Below, piece after piece: positions 51,792 through 62,466 of a stretch of 64,000 nucleotides of DNA (its first letter is position 1; each line of letters opens with the position of its first letter). Source of the stretch: Drechslerella dactyloides (taxonomy: Eukaryota; Ascomycota; Orbiliomycetes; Orbiliales; Orbiliaceae). The translations under genes and the position numbers were made by a program. Below the pieces are notes generated by a model. It searched no databases. It saw only the letters and a list, made by a program, of their open reading frames with translations, and had not been told where the DNA came from. Where the stretch lies: positions 2,356,001 to 2,420,000 of the forward strand of contig JAGTWJ010000006.1 of the NCBI GenBank assembly GCA_020064725.1, written 5' to 3'.

Positions 51792-52257
51792 GGCGAGTTT
51801 TGGGGATGCCTGTGTGGTTTTGCGATCGCAACAGTGCTTTCCTGGAGATCAAGCAAGTAGTCTGTATTTCGGGACCGGTGTGTGTTCTGATTTGGAGTGG
51901 AGTCGCTTTCGGAGCGTCGATGAGAAAGTGCGGGCAATCGAGAAAGTTACATTGTTTACGTGGAGGGGCCAAAACAAAGAGCAAGATCCTGGCAACATCA
52001 TGACTCGAAACCGGCGCAGTCTGCGCAACACACAATTTACAACACAGAGCAGAGTTTTGATTCAACTTTGATTAATAATACACGGCGTGATTAAATCGTG
52101 ATAGAACGTGAAAACGGGTAAGATATAATTGAAAAGGGGCGGGATACGGCATAGAGAGGAGAGTTAATCTGAATATGCGGAAGCAAGTAGCATAATCCGT
52201 ATCTGAGTAGCCCGATTGACGGCAAAGGAAAGCAGTATGTTGGAACGGCACTAGCAA
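51792..52257. other. Intergenic: Yrb30 promoter and 3' end of kinase-like gene
   Basis: 466 nt between two genes in the same orientation. It should hold the Yrb30-like promoter and the neighbour's 3' untranslated region. No repeats or RNA genes seen. Confidence 0.6.
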
Positions 52258-54063
52258 TCACTCCAGGCTTAAATCGGACAGTTCAGACAGATCGGTAGCT
52301 GCCGTCGCAAATCGCGGATGCTGAGCGTTCGTGTAGACGGCTGGCGTCGCGTACCGTGGGTGCTGTGCATTTGCATAGGGAACTGGACTTGAAGAGCTCG
52401 GGGGTAGCGCATTCGGCTTGACTTGCGGTTGTTGGTGGAACTTTCGCACACGCTCCAGCTTCACATTCTTGAGCATCCCTGTTGTGCGTCCCTTCGCCTT
52501 AGGGTCGTCGTAAAGGTCATTTGTTTTCTCCGCGAACTTGCCCCAATGCTCGATGAACTTCTCGAACTTCTTCATATCATCGGCGGATTTGAGTTCGACA
52601 CCACCGTATGCGAACTTCCAGAGACGGCGGATCCAGATATATTCGAGCTGGTACATCAGCTTGACACGCTGCTCGCCGACAGTTGAGTCAAACTTCTCTT
52701 TGATCTTGCGTTCGTCAGGGTTCAGTCGATAGTCGAAGCGACCGTTTGGAAGAATATCGGAGTCGCCGTACCATTCATCCCAGTCTGGTACAGCGGTGAC
52801 CTGAGGTCCGTCCCACTCCCAGAGCCAAGCGCAAGGAGTTGCACGAAGACACTCCGGAAGGATGAGGGCACCATCCCAGTCAAGAACCCCCTCGACCTCG
52901 AAATCGAGATTGTCAGGACGGCGACAAGAGGCACCGATGATGATATTGCGAGGGTAGAAATCCGGGTGATGCAATGCGATATTCAAATCGCCAATGTCGT
53001 CAAAGTATCCTCGTGCGTTCATGGTGTCTAATACCTCCAGCAACTGTTGGAAGCAGACTATGTATGCCTCCTGTGTTACCTTGCTGAGGGAGTCTCCGGC
53101 AGTTTTGGCAATTTGGAGCCAGTTGTCGAACATATTTTTGATCATGGCGTAGACTGATGTTGTGTTTTTGACAGGAAGGTGTTGACGACGACCAGTAATG
53201 AAGTGCGTGATCTGGAGTCTAAAGGTCGGAGGGCGTTCCTCATTGAAAATGACGGACCTAGGGATGCAGTGCCTTCCACCTTCAAGGGTGCCGATATTTG
53301 AGCATTTGACTTCATCGTATTTGACTAGCTCGCTTGCAACGAGAAATGCGACGCGCTCCTTTTGCTTCACCGTCAAACTTGGATAGATCTCCTCGAGGCG
53401 AATCCCCGGGATACGGAGGAGAAGCATGTATGGAACGGAAAGAGAATTGTTGGAAGTTGAATCGTAGGCAAGAACTGTGGGAACTCGGAGGTTGCAAGCG
53501 TCGAGGAAGGTCAAAACCGCATAGTTGTCCATGATGTCAATGTCGTGTCCATTTGGGACGGGCCAGCGAGAGCTACGAAAGACAGCTCGCACTTGGCTAT
53601 CGGTCGCGCGAGCCTCGAAAACGACATTGCCGTTGACTTTGAGTTCTCTGCCGGCAGGCCAGTCGAGACCAATGGAAGCTGTGCGGTTATTGCCACCGCC
53701 CTTCATCCTGCCAATAGTGGTGACAGTGATATCGAGAGGTAAAATACCGCCGAGCAGTGTGAACAGCTTGGGTTGATACTTTCTGAAAGGTTCTTGTCGA
53801 TAGTAGTTTGTGGAATTCATTGACGCTGTGTCAGCGGGAAAGATATCAGCTTCGGTGACTGCCTCATTGTCGTCCGTGATGTCGACAGAACCGAGCCACC
53901 TAGAAACTATATCGAAGGATGAGAGTTGCTCAATTTGTGGATTAGCAGCAGCCTCAGCCTTGGCTTTGGCAGCGGCTTGAGCAGCTTTGGTGGCCTTGTA
54001 CTGCTTGATGAGCTCTTGAAGAGCAGGATTGACCTCCTTCTTCGTGGTGGATTGCGGATCCAT
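52258..54063 (-). CDS. Aminoglycoside-phosphotransferase-fold (APH-like) protein
   Basis: Intronless frame of 601 residues from the chosen start MDPQ; an in-frame ATG 27 nt upstream would give 610. It resembles the fungal APH-domain family. A catalytic-loop-like HPDFYPRN is at about 366-373 (Asp and Asn as in HxDxxxxN), and DWDGA at about 395-399 occupies the metal-binding position. Upstream is a kinase-like N-lobe with YAVLTFLDACNLRVP and LLLRIPGIRLEEIYPSL. The Lys expected in the N-lobe is not obvious. The first 45 residues are Lys/Ala-rich and helical. The last 60 are Pro/Ser/Ala-rich with two NAQHPRxAT repeats. These proteins phosphorylate small molecules or remain uncharacterised; the substrate here is unknown. 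Divergent from the orphan gene at 54675 across a 611-nt gap. Fold call likely, function open. Confidence 0.82.
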   Translation of the reverse strand: MDPQSTTKKEVNPALQELIKQYKATKAAQAAAKAKAEAAANPQIEQLSSFDIVSRWLGSVDITDDNEAVTEADIFPADTASMNSTNYYRQEPFRKYQPKLFTLLGGILPLDITVTTIGRMKGGGNNRTASIGLDWPAGRELKVNGNVVFEARATDSQVRAVFRSSRWPVPNGHDIDIMDNYAVLTFLDACNLRVPTVLAYDSTSNNSLSVPYMLLLRIPGIRLEEIYPSLTVKQKERVAFLVASELVKYDEVKCSNIGTLEGGRHCIPRSVIFNEERPPTFRLQITHFITGRRQHLPVKNTTSVYAMIKNMFDNWLQIAKTAGDSLSKVTQEAYIVCFQQLLEVLDTMNARGYFDDIGDLNIALHHPDFYPRNIIIGASCRRPDNLDFEVEGVLDWDGALILPECLRATPCAWLWEWDGPQVTAVPDWDEWYGDSDILPNGRFDYRLNPDERKIKEKFDSTVGEQRVKLMYQLEYIWIRRLWKFAYGGVELKSADDMKKFEKFIEHWGKFAEKTNDLYDDPKAKGRTTGMLKNVKLERVRKFHQQPQVKPNALPPSSSSPVPYANAQHPRYATPAVYTNAQHPRFATAATDLSELSDLSLE

Positions 54064-54674
54064 CGTCGCAAGGCGTACCAGAGAGTACAAGTTTGAGAAT
54101 GTAGAGCTTCGTGGTGCCGTAGTGTAGATGAGAAAGGATTGTGATCGATTAGAAAATAATCAACAATTGAAAACTGACTTGGGGGTGCGCTTTTGAAGTA
54201 AATGTGTTTCAACATCTACAAGTAGAGCGCTAAATGTCTGATATACCGGTATATATATCCACATGTACACACAGCCGGTTGATGAGCTCAGACGCTTGAG
54301 CATCCTTTGCATAGATAAAAGAATCCGCTCTACATGCTTCCGTAAAATGGGCCTATAGCTGCGCTGATAAAAATACTCTAACTTCAGCCACAGATATGGC
54401 CCGGCTTGACCATTCTCGACGGAAGAAAATTAACGATATAATCTTAATAATTTCGATACCAGCTATTCTAACACCACTTTCAGGATATCAAGAATACATT
54501 CATCGATCACCTCGAAATAACGATCATCTTGCCCGGGTGAATATAGCGTGGCTAGCTTGAACTCATGGCGACAAAATCGCCATCGTAAGTCTTCTGAAAT
54601 CGCGGATCTTAGATCAAGTCCTGGCCGAATACTGCGAGACTGATAGTTGCCAAAGCCCGGACCCAGATGAGCCG
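54064..54674. other. Divergent promoter region between APH-like gene and orphan gene
   Basis: The two genes point away from each other, so this stretch should hold both promoters. It has TATA-like tracts near 54240-54260 (ATATACCGGTATATATA, largely palindromic) and no gene. Confidence 0.5.
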
Positions 54675-55766
54675 ATGGCTGAATTCCAGAAGAAGAAGCA
54701 TCCGAGGCCAGTGGCTTGGCCTTTCCATGGTGTTGGGCGCGACCCTGCTACTCTGATAGGTAAACATATGTCTACGGGTAAGAGTTACGAGTGTGGTGAA
54801 TTTGGCATGTTCGCCTTCGATATCATCGAGGAGGAAGATCCGGTTGTTTTGGTATCCCATGGGTCGAAGGAAGATGGCTGGCAACTCGGCGCCTCGCTGG
54901 AATCAATCCGCAAATTGAAAGGCGCCTCCCGCGACCGTCCCGGCAAGATCATTGAAGCAAAAACCGTCTACGTGAAGAGGTATAAGCACTGCGTGGGGTC
55001 AGACGGATTTCCTAACGAGGATAAATACTACGACCTTGAAGAAGTCAGCGGAATCGCCTTAAAAGCTGAGGGAATGAAATATATGGCGTACTTCTGGTGT
55101 GAACGAGGAGATACCATCTGTGAAGTCGATGGGGACAAAGAGTGCGAGCACTACGCTGATCTGTGGATTGCGAAGAGTGGGGAAATCGATGTCACTGATA
55201 ACACAACTGCACGCTACCGATCTTTGAACCGACGACTGGGCAAACTTAGACAAGCTAAGGAAGAAGCTCGATCTAAACAGGTTGCAGAAGCAGCTGAAGC
55301 TCAACAGCACACAGAATCAGTCATAGAAGTGCTGGAGCCAAGGCATCCGGGCGAGCTCGATGAGGACCAAATTCAACTTGTCGATCTAGATTCAACTAAT
55401 CATGAACCGCAATCACCCCCACCTGATCTCAGCGACCACCCCAAGTGGACAGCTGTCAACACTCTGGAAGGGCGCGCAGCACTTGGATCTATGGGGATCT
55501 TGGAGCCTAGCGTCCATGAGAGCGTCCCGGAACACTATTTGCATCAAGGAGACACAGTTATGATCCATGGAGGTCCGTCGCAAGGCCAAGGGAGCTGGCC
55601 AGGAGATGAAGACTGGATGGACGAGTCTGAAGCCGATTCGGAGGCGCTACGTTCAATCTCCGGAGATGACGGCTACGACGGTGACGATGAGAAGCAGCGG
55701 CGCAAGTTAACATCGCGAGGCTCCCAGCGAGTTACGATAGACACCTCGGAGCTCACGATTAATTGA
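54675..55766 (+). CDS. Orphan 363-residue protein, unknown function
   Basis: Single-exon frame, not recognised. Residues 1-190 look like a folded domain rich in Tyr, Trp, Cys and acidic residues (WPFHGVGRDPATLIGKH; YVKRYKHCVG; KYMAYFWCERGDTICE; HYADLWIAK). A Lys/Arg/Ala/Glu helix, probably coiled coil, follows at about 175-215. The C-terminal 140 residues are acidic and Ser/Asp/Gly-rich, ending in a basic patch and DTSELTIN. There is no signal peptide or membrane segment, so it is probably cytosolic or nuclear. Support for coding comes from its length, lack of a comparable antisense frame, domain-like composition and divergent pairing with the APH-like gene. The start is the first ATG of the frame that fits; no splice sites are needed. 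Confidence 0.72.
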   Translation: MAEFQKKKHPRPVAWPFHGVGRDPATLIGKHMSTGKSYECGEFGMFAFDIIEEEDPVVLVSHGSKEDGWQLGASLESIRKLKGASRDRPGKIIEAKTVYVKRYKHCVGSDGFPNEDKYYDLEEVSGIALKAEGMKYMAYFWCERGDTICEVDGDKECEHYADLWIAKSGEIDVTDNTTARYRSLNRRLGKLRQAKEEARSKQVAEAAEAQQHTESVIEVLEPRHPGELDEDQIQLVDLDSTNHEPQSPPPDLSDHPKWTAVNTLEGRAALGSMGILEPSVHESVPEHYLHQGDTVMIHGGPSQGQGSWPGDEDWMDESEADSEALRSISGDDGYDGDDEKQRRKLTSRGSQRVTIDTSELTIN

Positions 55767-57138
55767 ACAAGAACCTAGGACCAGGTAGTTTTAGCGTCAA
55801 CTGCAGGGCTACAGCGTAGACGCCCAACCGACATCTCGGGTATACGTTCACATTCATCATTGGTTCTGCCAAGGTATTGCGCCATAACCCCTTCAATTCC
55901 TGGGAGCGAGTAATGGCGAGTTGATGCTGACGCGGTTGATAATCGATAGAGGGGCACGTGGGGAAGCTTATTGCACTTTGCAGGGTTGGCATGTTCTATC
56001 TAGTATCAGTTAGGACTGACTGCATACAACTAATGCGGAGGAATCAGTTATAAGCTTCGATAGGGTGTCCGCGACGATATCGGACTAATCTAACCCTGAC
56101 GACCCCTTGAAGATGTTTCTGCTGTTGCGTATGCTGTTATTATATTCTCCATATACACTCATTCGCCTATCAATCGCGATGGCTAATTAGCGTTTCGACC
56201 CGTCAAATTCCGGCCATACCATGATGTTATAGCGTAAACATGTGATGAAGGTGGTGGATAATTGCGGCCTAGTCACAATAGCTATGGCGAATCGGATGGC
56301 TGTTGATGCACATTTGATGACCAATTTGATTTCCTTTGGTTCATATTCGTGGGGTGCAACAACTGCCGTCAGGTACCTTCGCAAGCTTAAGCACTCGTTA
56401 AGTTCTAGAAAGTGCGCTGTTGGCATGGTTCAATAGATTACAAAGGATCTCTGGCATGTTGGTACGTACAGGATTAGGCTGCTACGGTATACAGGAGTTC
56501 GCGCCAGGCAGCCTAGATAGTAACGATATACGTAACGGGCTAACCATAAACTCACAGCCGAATTTCGGACCACTGCTACGTTGCTCTACAGATGAAGCTT
56601 CGCAATGCGACTTGGCTGAAGAATAATTAAGGTATATGATTATCAGTAGCTATCGGACGACGCGAGCGTATCCATGTATGCCCAGCCGTGGGGTATTGTA
56701 CAGCTACAAGGTACGCTAGTTGATCTAGAAGCGCTAGAAGCAGCTCTCCGATGTAGGACGTTGGTGTGCATTGCATGAACCTGATGTCGGTCAACGTTGC
56801 ATTGGGATCCTATCGACCACTACACCGGTGCACCGTCGACGGAACTTGTTAATATGATCAATAACATGTGCACATGTGATATTGTTAACGGAATTCCGGC
56901 ATCATAGGAAGATACGTATCAATGCGCACATGTAAAGGCGTACCGTTCTGTACATAAATAAACGCTGAATCCCCCCAAGTTCCATATCTCCATCTCACCA
57001 GCAGCAAGCTCATCTACCATCTCGATATCTAACACAGACCTGTTGATCAAGTCACTACCCAATTCTCTCTTCATACTATAATATTCTATTGTATTCTGAA
57101 CCCCATCTTTAACGTTCAAAAGATACCCTATCAGCATC
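55767..57138. other. Intergenic, no gene seen
   Basis: About 1.4 kb of AT-rich DNA, presumably the 3' untranslated region of the orphan gene and the promoter of the secreted-peptide gene. Short open frames only. Confidence 0.6.
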
Positions 57139-57578
57139 ATGAGAGTCACCGTCCTGTCTCTTTATGTCCTCTCCGCCGGTGTATTCGCTGCGGCAGTCCC
57201 CATTACCAATATCAACTTTCCGGGCATCCCTGGTGTTGAATCTGCATCTGAGGATGTGGCTGTCGCCCACATACAGTACAAACGCGGAGCAAGCCCTCAG
57301 GAGCCGCCTATTGATATGCACCCTCCGGCGGAACTAGAGGTAAGCCTATAACCCAATATTGTTTTGCCAAGTACTATCTGGGCAGCCCATTCTGCAGATT
57401 CGGCAATTTCGGCAATTTCGGCCTGATATCTTGTCTCGTATTGTTGTCAAAGTTGAATGCTGACACTTAAATTTGACCGCAGCCCACAATCTCCGCCTAT
57501 GCCAACTTCTGGAATAGGGTCGCGCAGACGCTGAACATTGACGGGTTCCTCGATATGTACTTCCCGAATACTAAGTAG
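57139..57578 (+). CDS. Small secreted protein with a single Kex2 site
   Basis: Exons 57139-57339 and 57483-57578 give 98 residues. The intron is 143 nt (GTAAGC...CGCAG) and phase 0. Residues 1-19 form a clear signal peptide (MRVTVLSLYVLSAGVFAAA), with cleavage likely near AAA-VP. A dibasic KR at 49-50 fits Kex2 processing. It would release a 48-residue C-terminal peptide starting GASPQEPPIDMHPP, followed by a helical, aromatic-rich end (ANFWNRVAQTLNI, FLDMYFPNTK). There are no cysteines, so it is not a typical disulfide-rich effector. Not recognised; it could be a secreted signalling peptide, a small effector or a surface peptide. The exon pair is supported by the codon-phase match, good splice sites and a sensible stop, but expression is unproven. 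Confidence 0.65.
57399..57422. repeat. TTCGGCAAT tandem repeat in intron
   Basis: 2.7 copies of a 9-nt unit inside the intron of the secreted-peptide gene. The 9-nt period means expansion would not alter frame even if retained. Confidence 0.8.
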
Positions 57579-58196
57579 TTTGGGTTCTGAGTGCGTGCCT
57601 AGATGGTGACTGGCATCGGGGGGTCGATGCACCTATGCGTATACAGCATCGGGATAGCCTGGGTAGTTTAAATGTGACCTTGAATGTGCGGATATGATAC
57701 CTTTTGACTTATAGTAATGGCGTGGGTTTTGGGAATATCATTCGTTTACGAGTCGAGTATGTTTTGCTGCATTTGAATATTTCTTGACGATGGTTTTATC
57801 TGGTTTGTACTTTGTCATTCATTTCTTCCGATTAAGTTTCGGCGATTTGCTTTATATTCTGTGATCGTATATCCTGTCAATTGCATGTCAAGTCGCGAGT
57901 TTGGGAGCGAGATGGAGATTGCAACCGGTTGCGCCCTGTTTCTCTTTCGACTGTCTGCATGTATGGGTATACTATAGTCTCAATCCAAAGCCCCAATTGC
58001 AAGGCCCATGAACATTCGAGCGTGGCCCACAAGAACAGAACAGACTGCAGGACTGGCTACATGTATACATTAATTCATGATTTTAATCTCAGCATCTGGA
58101 GTCATCGAAGCCATAATATTCTATATCTGTATCGACGTATTATTGGTACCATGGTGAAGTGTTACGGCGAGCACCAGATTTAGTCTAGGATACAAT

Positions 58197-58232
<36 letters not shown>

Positions 58233-59639
58233 GCGAGTAAGTAGTCAAGCTTCGGCACTTTTAAGAGGCGAGCTCATACACTGAGATAGGTGTCAACGTT
58301 ACTATATACATTCGTGTACATAAATTTCAGGCGCAGAATCGCAGGATAGCGGTAATTATACTAACTCGCCAATGACAAAGTATCATAGACATCCCTAATG
58401 GCACTAAAATAAATGCATTGATCGACGTGATTCCAAAGTTAGATAACTCCGAGCATCGCTATACGCCACTTCCTTGAAACCGGTTATCGTGCCGAGCTGA
58501 GAGGCTCCAAGGGCAACCCTCCGCATAGTACCCAGTGGTAACGTTATAACTCTCCGACCTCCGCCCGAAATTGATTAATGGGTGATCATGTGCTCCAAAT
58601 CCTTGAGCTTTACGCGGGATCCACGCTGCTATGTACCTTAACTGACAAGCATACAGTCAAGTTGCAAACATACACCAGGATGACCAACTATGCACACAGA
58701 TCTGTCATGGTGACAGACATTCTTCCAACCTACGTCAATCTGAAACGCCGAAGAGAGCTAGAACGTTGCGTCAGAGATATGTCGTGTATGAGACGTCCAA
58801 CATCGTTCCAGAAATCCAACGTCCAGGACGGCTGTGGCGCAGGAATTTGGAATACGCACCCCGCAAACATGTTGTGCCGCGTACCTGCTGTGCTCGGAGG
58901 CTCAATATAGACTGGAGACCGCCTAGGCGTTTAAAAGCTTCACATATGGCAAACATTCCAATTATGAGATATATCGAAGGCGCTGGCGAACCTCTACGGT
59001 GAAATGCTCTGTATCTCGGTCGACGTCTAGGCGCCTGCGTGTTCGGGTGGAGCGGGAATATGCAACGTTGCGGCGCGTTGAGGCAGTGAGCACCGCCTCG
59101 AGTCGTGCTACAGCGCGAAAACAACATACAATCGTACAACTGCTCGGCAAGGGTCCTGCACCGTTTCAAAATCGCAATGGATGCGGTACTGGCCAGTTAT
59201 ATATATCGATATAACGTTGCAGCTGGCAGCTTAATATATACACCTCGATTGCTCTGTTGAATACCCACTTAGTCGTCTGTGGTACGACGACTGGGGGCTG
59301 AGAGCTGCGCAGGCGGCAAATATATAGATATATGGGACAGCTGCGTACCAGGTACTTCCTCGGATTGTGCCTGGTTACATACATATTACTAGCAGATTTC
59401 GAGGGCAGTGGAGATTCTCTATGTACAGGATCGGGGACGTGCACGTGGTGCTATACTGACTTCTTGACCTCGCGACGGTATCTTCAATCTTTTCTATATT
59501 GCATTTGTTTCATTTCACTTTATTATTATTATAGATTATTTATCTTCAACTTTACTGTTGAAGGTATCAGGCATTCACGGATAGATACTGGGAGTTATAC
59601 CCCAGTATAGCGGTAGCACTTTCCTTGATATATATCTGA
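57579..59639. other. Intergenic with (AC)n(AT)n microsatellite
   Basis: 2.1 kb between the secreted-peptide gene and the S28 peptidase gene. It contains (AC)8(AT)10 at 58197-58232. The frame 59332-59610 starts with a signal-like hydrophobic stretch but degenerates into a Tyr/Phe-rich AT-driven tail; it is not accepted. The proximal part is presumably the S28 promoter. Confidence 0.55.
58197..58232. repeat. (AC)8(AT)10 compound microsatellite
   Basis: Eight AC units run directly into ten AT units. Likely length-variable between strains. Confidence 0.95.
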
Positions 59640-62000
59640 ATGAGGTTCACAAGGGCGGCCGCGGGTGCGGCATTGTCATTAATATTCCTACTTGCGCCGG
59701 TGGTAGACGCCATCGGAGGCAATGTCAACAAGCAACTTCTAAAGAACAAGCAGGCGCAAAGGGCAAGGGAGCGCCTGACCGGCCATTTTTCGTTCCCAAT
59801 GCATGGTGGAAAACCCTCTGGGATCGCCGACGAAGTATATCAAGTCAAACAATTTGCGATAGAGGTAAATACAGTCCGCATCATGGAATAAATCACGAGC
59901 AACAGCAGGTTGACTAACGGATGTAATAATAGACGCCAATGGATCACAGCCCAGAGAAAACCACCAATGAAACCTTCATGAACCGCTATTGGGTTTACGA
60001 CCGCTACTACAAAGCCGGGGGCCCTATCTTCCTCTACCATGGCGCCGAGTCCAACATGTCGGACTACGCCTCGTGGTGGCTGTCGGAGTCCTTCCTGACC
60101 GACATCCTGCAGCAATTTGGCGGCATGGGGATCGTATTCGAGCACCGGTACTACGGCGGCTCGTCGCCTTACATGGTGACCGTCGACATGCCGGCTGCCA
60201 ATTTGCAGTATCTGACAACGGCGCAGGCACTGGCAGACGTCGATTATTTTGCGAATAGATTCAAGAGTGAGAAGTATGCGGAGATTGACAAGTCGCCTAA
60301 GAAAGTGCCGTGGATTTTCCTGGGTATTTCATATGGCGGGAACTTGTGAGTGATATCTCCAGTGGCGAGATGGGCCTCGCAAAGGCAAAGCTGACTGAAT
60401 ATATAGAGCGAGCTATGCACGAGAAAAATATCCAGAAACCTTCTTCGCGGCTTACTCGTCGAGCGCGCCCGTGCAGGCTGAGGTCGACATAGGCGCATAT
60501 TTTGACCGAGTGTACCGCGGCATTCTCGAGCTGGACCCAGCCTGCGCCAGAAACATGCACTCAGCAATCGTCTACATCGACGAGCAGCTCTCGAACAGCA
60601 CCGAGACCAACACCGCCATCAAGCAGCTCTTCCTCGGCCCCGGTGGTGAAGCCAACTCCGACGGCGATTTTGCCGATACGCTCGCGATCCAGTTCTGGGA
60701 CTTCCAAAACTCGGGTATGGACGATGAATCGAGTCCCGACGATACACAGACCCTCAAGGGCGTCTGCGCTCACCTTAATACCGACATCGCCAATAGTACC
60801 TCCCCGGTAGAGGGCTGGGAGACCACCAAGGGCAGCAAATGGATCGCGACACGTTGGGCGAGCTACCCACCCCTCATCGACTGGATATATGCGTATAAGG
60901 GTGCCAACTGCGGTGGGTACGCCGCGAACCCGAACTTCTCGTACACGTGCAAGCTCGGCAGGATACTGGACGACGGCGACAGCATCGCCTGGCGCTGGCA
61001 GTACTGCACGGAATACGGGTACTTCCAAACCGGCAACGAAGGCCCCTACCAGCTCGTGTCAAAATACAGCGACGTGAAGTACTGGCAAGAGCTATGCCGG
61101 AAGCAGTTTGCGAACGCGAACGCCACCGATTTCCTGCCCGAGCTGCCGACGGTGAACGTCACGAACACCCTCTACGGCGGCTGGTCGCGGCCGCAGTCGC
61201 GCACATTCTACGTGATCAACGACATGGATCCCTGGAGCGTGCTTGGTTTCTACTCGAACGATACGGATGCGCCGCTGTATCAAGTGTCGAATAACGTGCC
61301 AGGGTGCGAGGATACGTTTTCAGGTAACAGAATCTTCGGATATCTGTTGGAGAACTCGTACCACGGGCAGGACGGGCTCGGCGACAGACTGGGAAATGAC
61401 ACGGGGAAGCCAGCGACGGACTTGTTCAAAAAGGCGCTGGCGGCGTGGTTGCCTTGTTTTGGAAAAGATACTGCGTGGAAGCCGCAGGTGATCAATACTA
61501 CGACTCACAGTTCTGACATGCGCACCAGGGTGCCAAACGCTAGGGTGCCAAACGCTACACCAATGACCATGAAGGAGGGCAAGAACATGACGACATCGGC
61601 TCCTACAGCGTCTACTACTGCAGCGCAAGCACCTATCAAGGTGACAGGTACAACCACGACGGTGCCAGGTACAACCACGACAGTGCCAGGTACGACCACG
61701 ACGGTGCCAAGAACAAATACATCGGGGTTAACTGCGATTCCGTCATCCACGGCTCGGATGGCGAATCCCCATCAAGGCATCGTATTGATCATGCCGCCCG
61801 CAAGTAATGATACTATCCGAGACCTAGAAAAGGCGCTCGGCAACCGCAGGCCGAGTTCGACGCTGAACATGGCGGTGTTCAGCAAGGTTTCAATCCCTAC
61901 GGAACCACCTACGAACATTAAAGAAAGGAAGCCAGTCCTGTCGACGAGGAGAATGGTGCGAAGGGGTCGTAAGGAGCTGCGTTCGTGGTGGCTATCGTGA
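59640..62000 (+). CDS. Secreted S28-family serine peptidase with Thr/Pro-repeat tail
   Basis: Family S28 enzymes (prolyl carboxypeptidase/DPP2-like) cleave after proline, usually at acid pH outside the cell or in the vacuole. Exons 59640-59864, 59933-60345 and 60407-62000 give 743 residues. The signal peptide is residues 1-24. The family opening TPMDHS (about 76-81) and RYWVYDRYYKAGGPIFLYHG are present. The nucleophile is Ser208 in GISYGG, split from its following Leu by intron 2. The other triad members are Asp at about 487 (NDMDPW) and His at about 532 (SYHGQD). There are several N-glycosylation sequons. Typical members have about 530-580 residues; this one has about 170 more. The extra tail carries a 15-nt duplication, three GTTTTVP repeats, Ser/Thr-rich linker and a basic end (RRMVRRGRKELRSWWLS). 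There is no GPI-type hydrophobic end. Catalytic call firm; tail function unknown. Confidence 0.93.
61647..61709 (+). repeat. Three 21-bp coding repeats (GTTTTVP)
   Basis: Three near-identical 21-nt units in the S28 tail differ at one or two positions and encode seven residues each. Just upstream a 15-nt unit (RVPNA) is duplicated at about 61527-61556. Both look like recent slippage or unequal exchange in a Thr-rich linker. Confidence 0.9.
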
Positions 62001-62466
62001 TTTTCACGCTTAGATGCGTCGTTATCGCAGAACTATATGCATGGTCTGGTTAGATATCGATAGTCTTCCTGGTGATTTTAATTAATACCACTGCGGTGAG
62101 ATTGAATGGAGTATTCGTAGTGATTAATATATTAAAAGCATATCGGTTTGTGATCGCAAGCTGTAGAACAGCAAGACTGTGACGATGTGTTGAAAATGTT
62201 GCAATCAAGCTGCAGGTACCGCTCCGCCAAATTTCGGCTGCAAGGTACAAACGGCCCGTCTGCGCAGCTCCTCCTCGGCGTCCGCCCAGCTGCAGCAAAC
62301 CGCAGCTAGCAGCCAGCTCAGCAGCTTCCTTCTTCTCTCCGCTCCCGCATCGTCGACCGGGTACCAATCCACCTACCAACTGCACCGCTCGCCATCCGTT
62401 TACCAATCGATCACGTTCGATTTGACAGTTCGGCTACTTTTGCTGTGATTATAGATAGTTGGAGCC
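62001..62466. other. Intergenic: S28 3' end and GMPPA promoter
   Basis: 466 nt. The right half carries CAGCTGC-type motifs and pyrimidine-rich DNA typical of a promoter. No gene seen. Confidence 0.6.

Noticed and set aside
59332..59610. 92-residue frame with a signal-like start upstream of the S28 gene
   Set aside because: The second half is AT-driven Tyr/Phe/Leu, it lies where the S28 promoter is expected, and no homologous features are visible.
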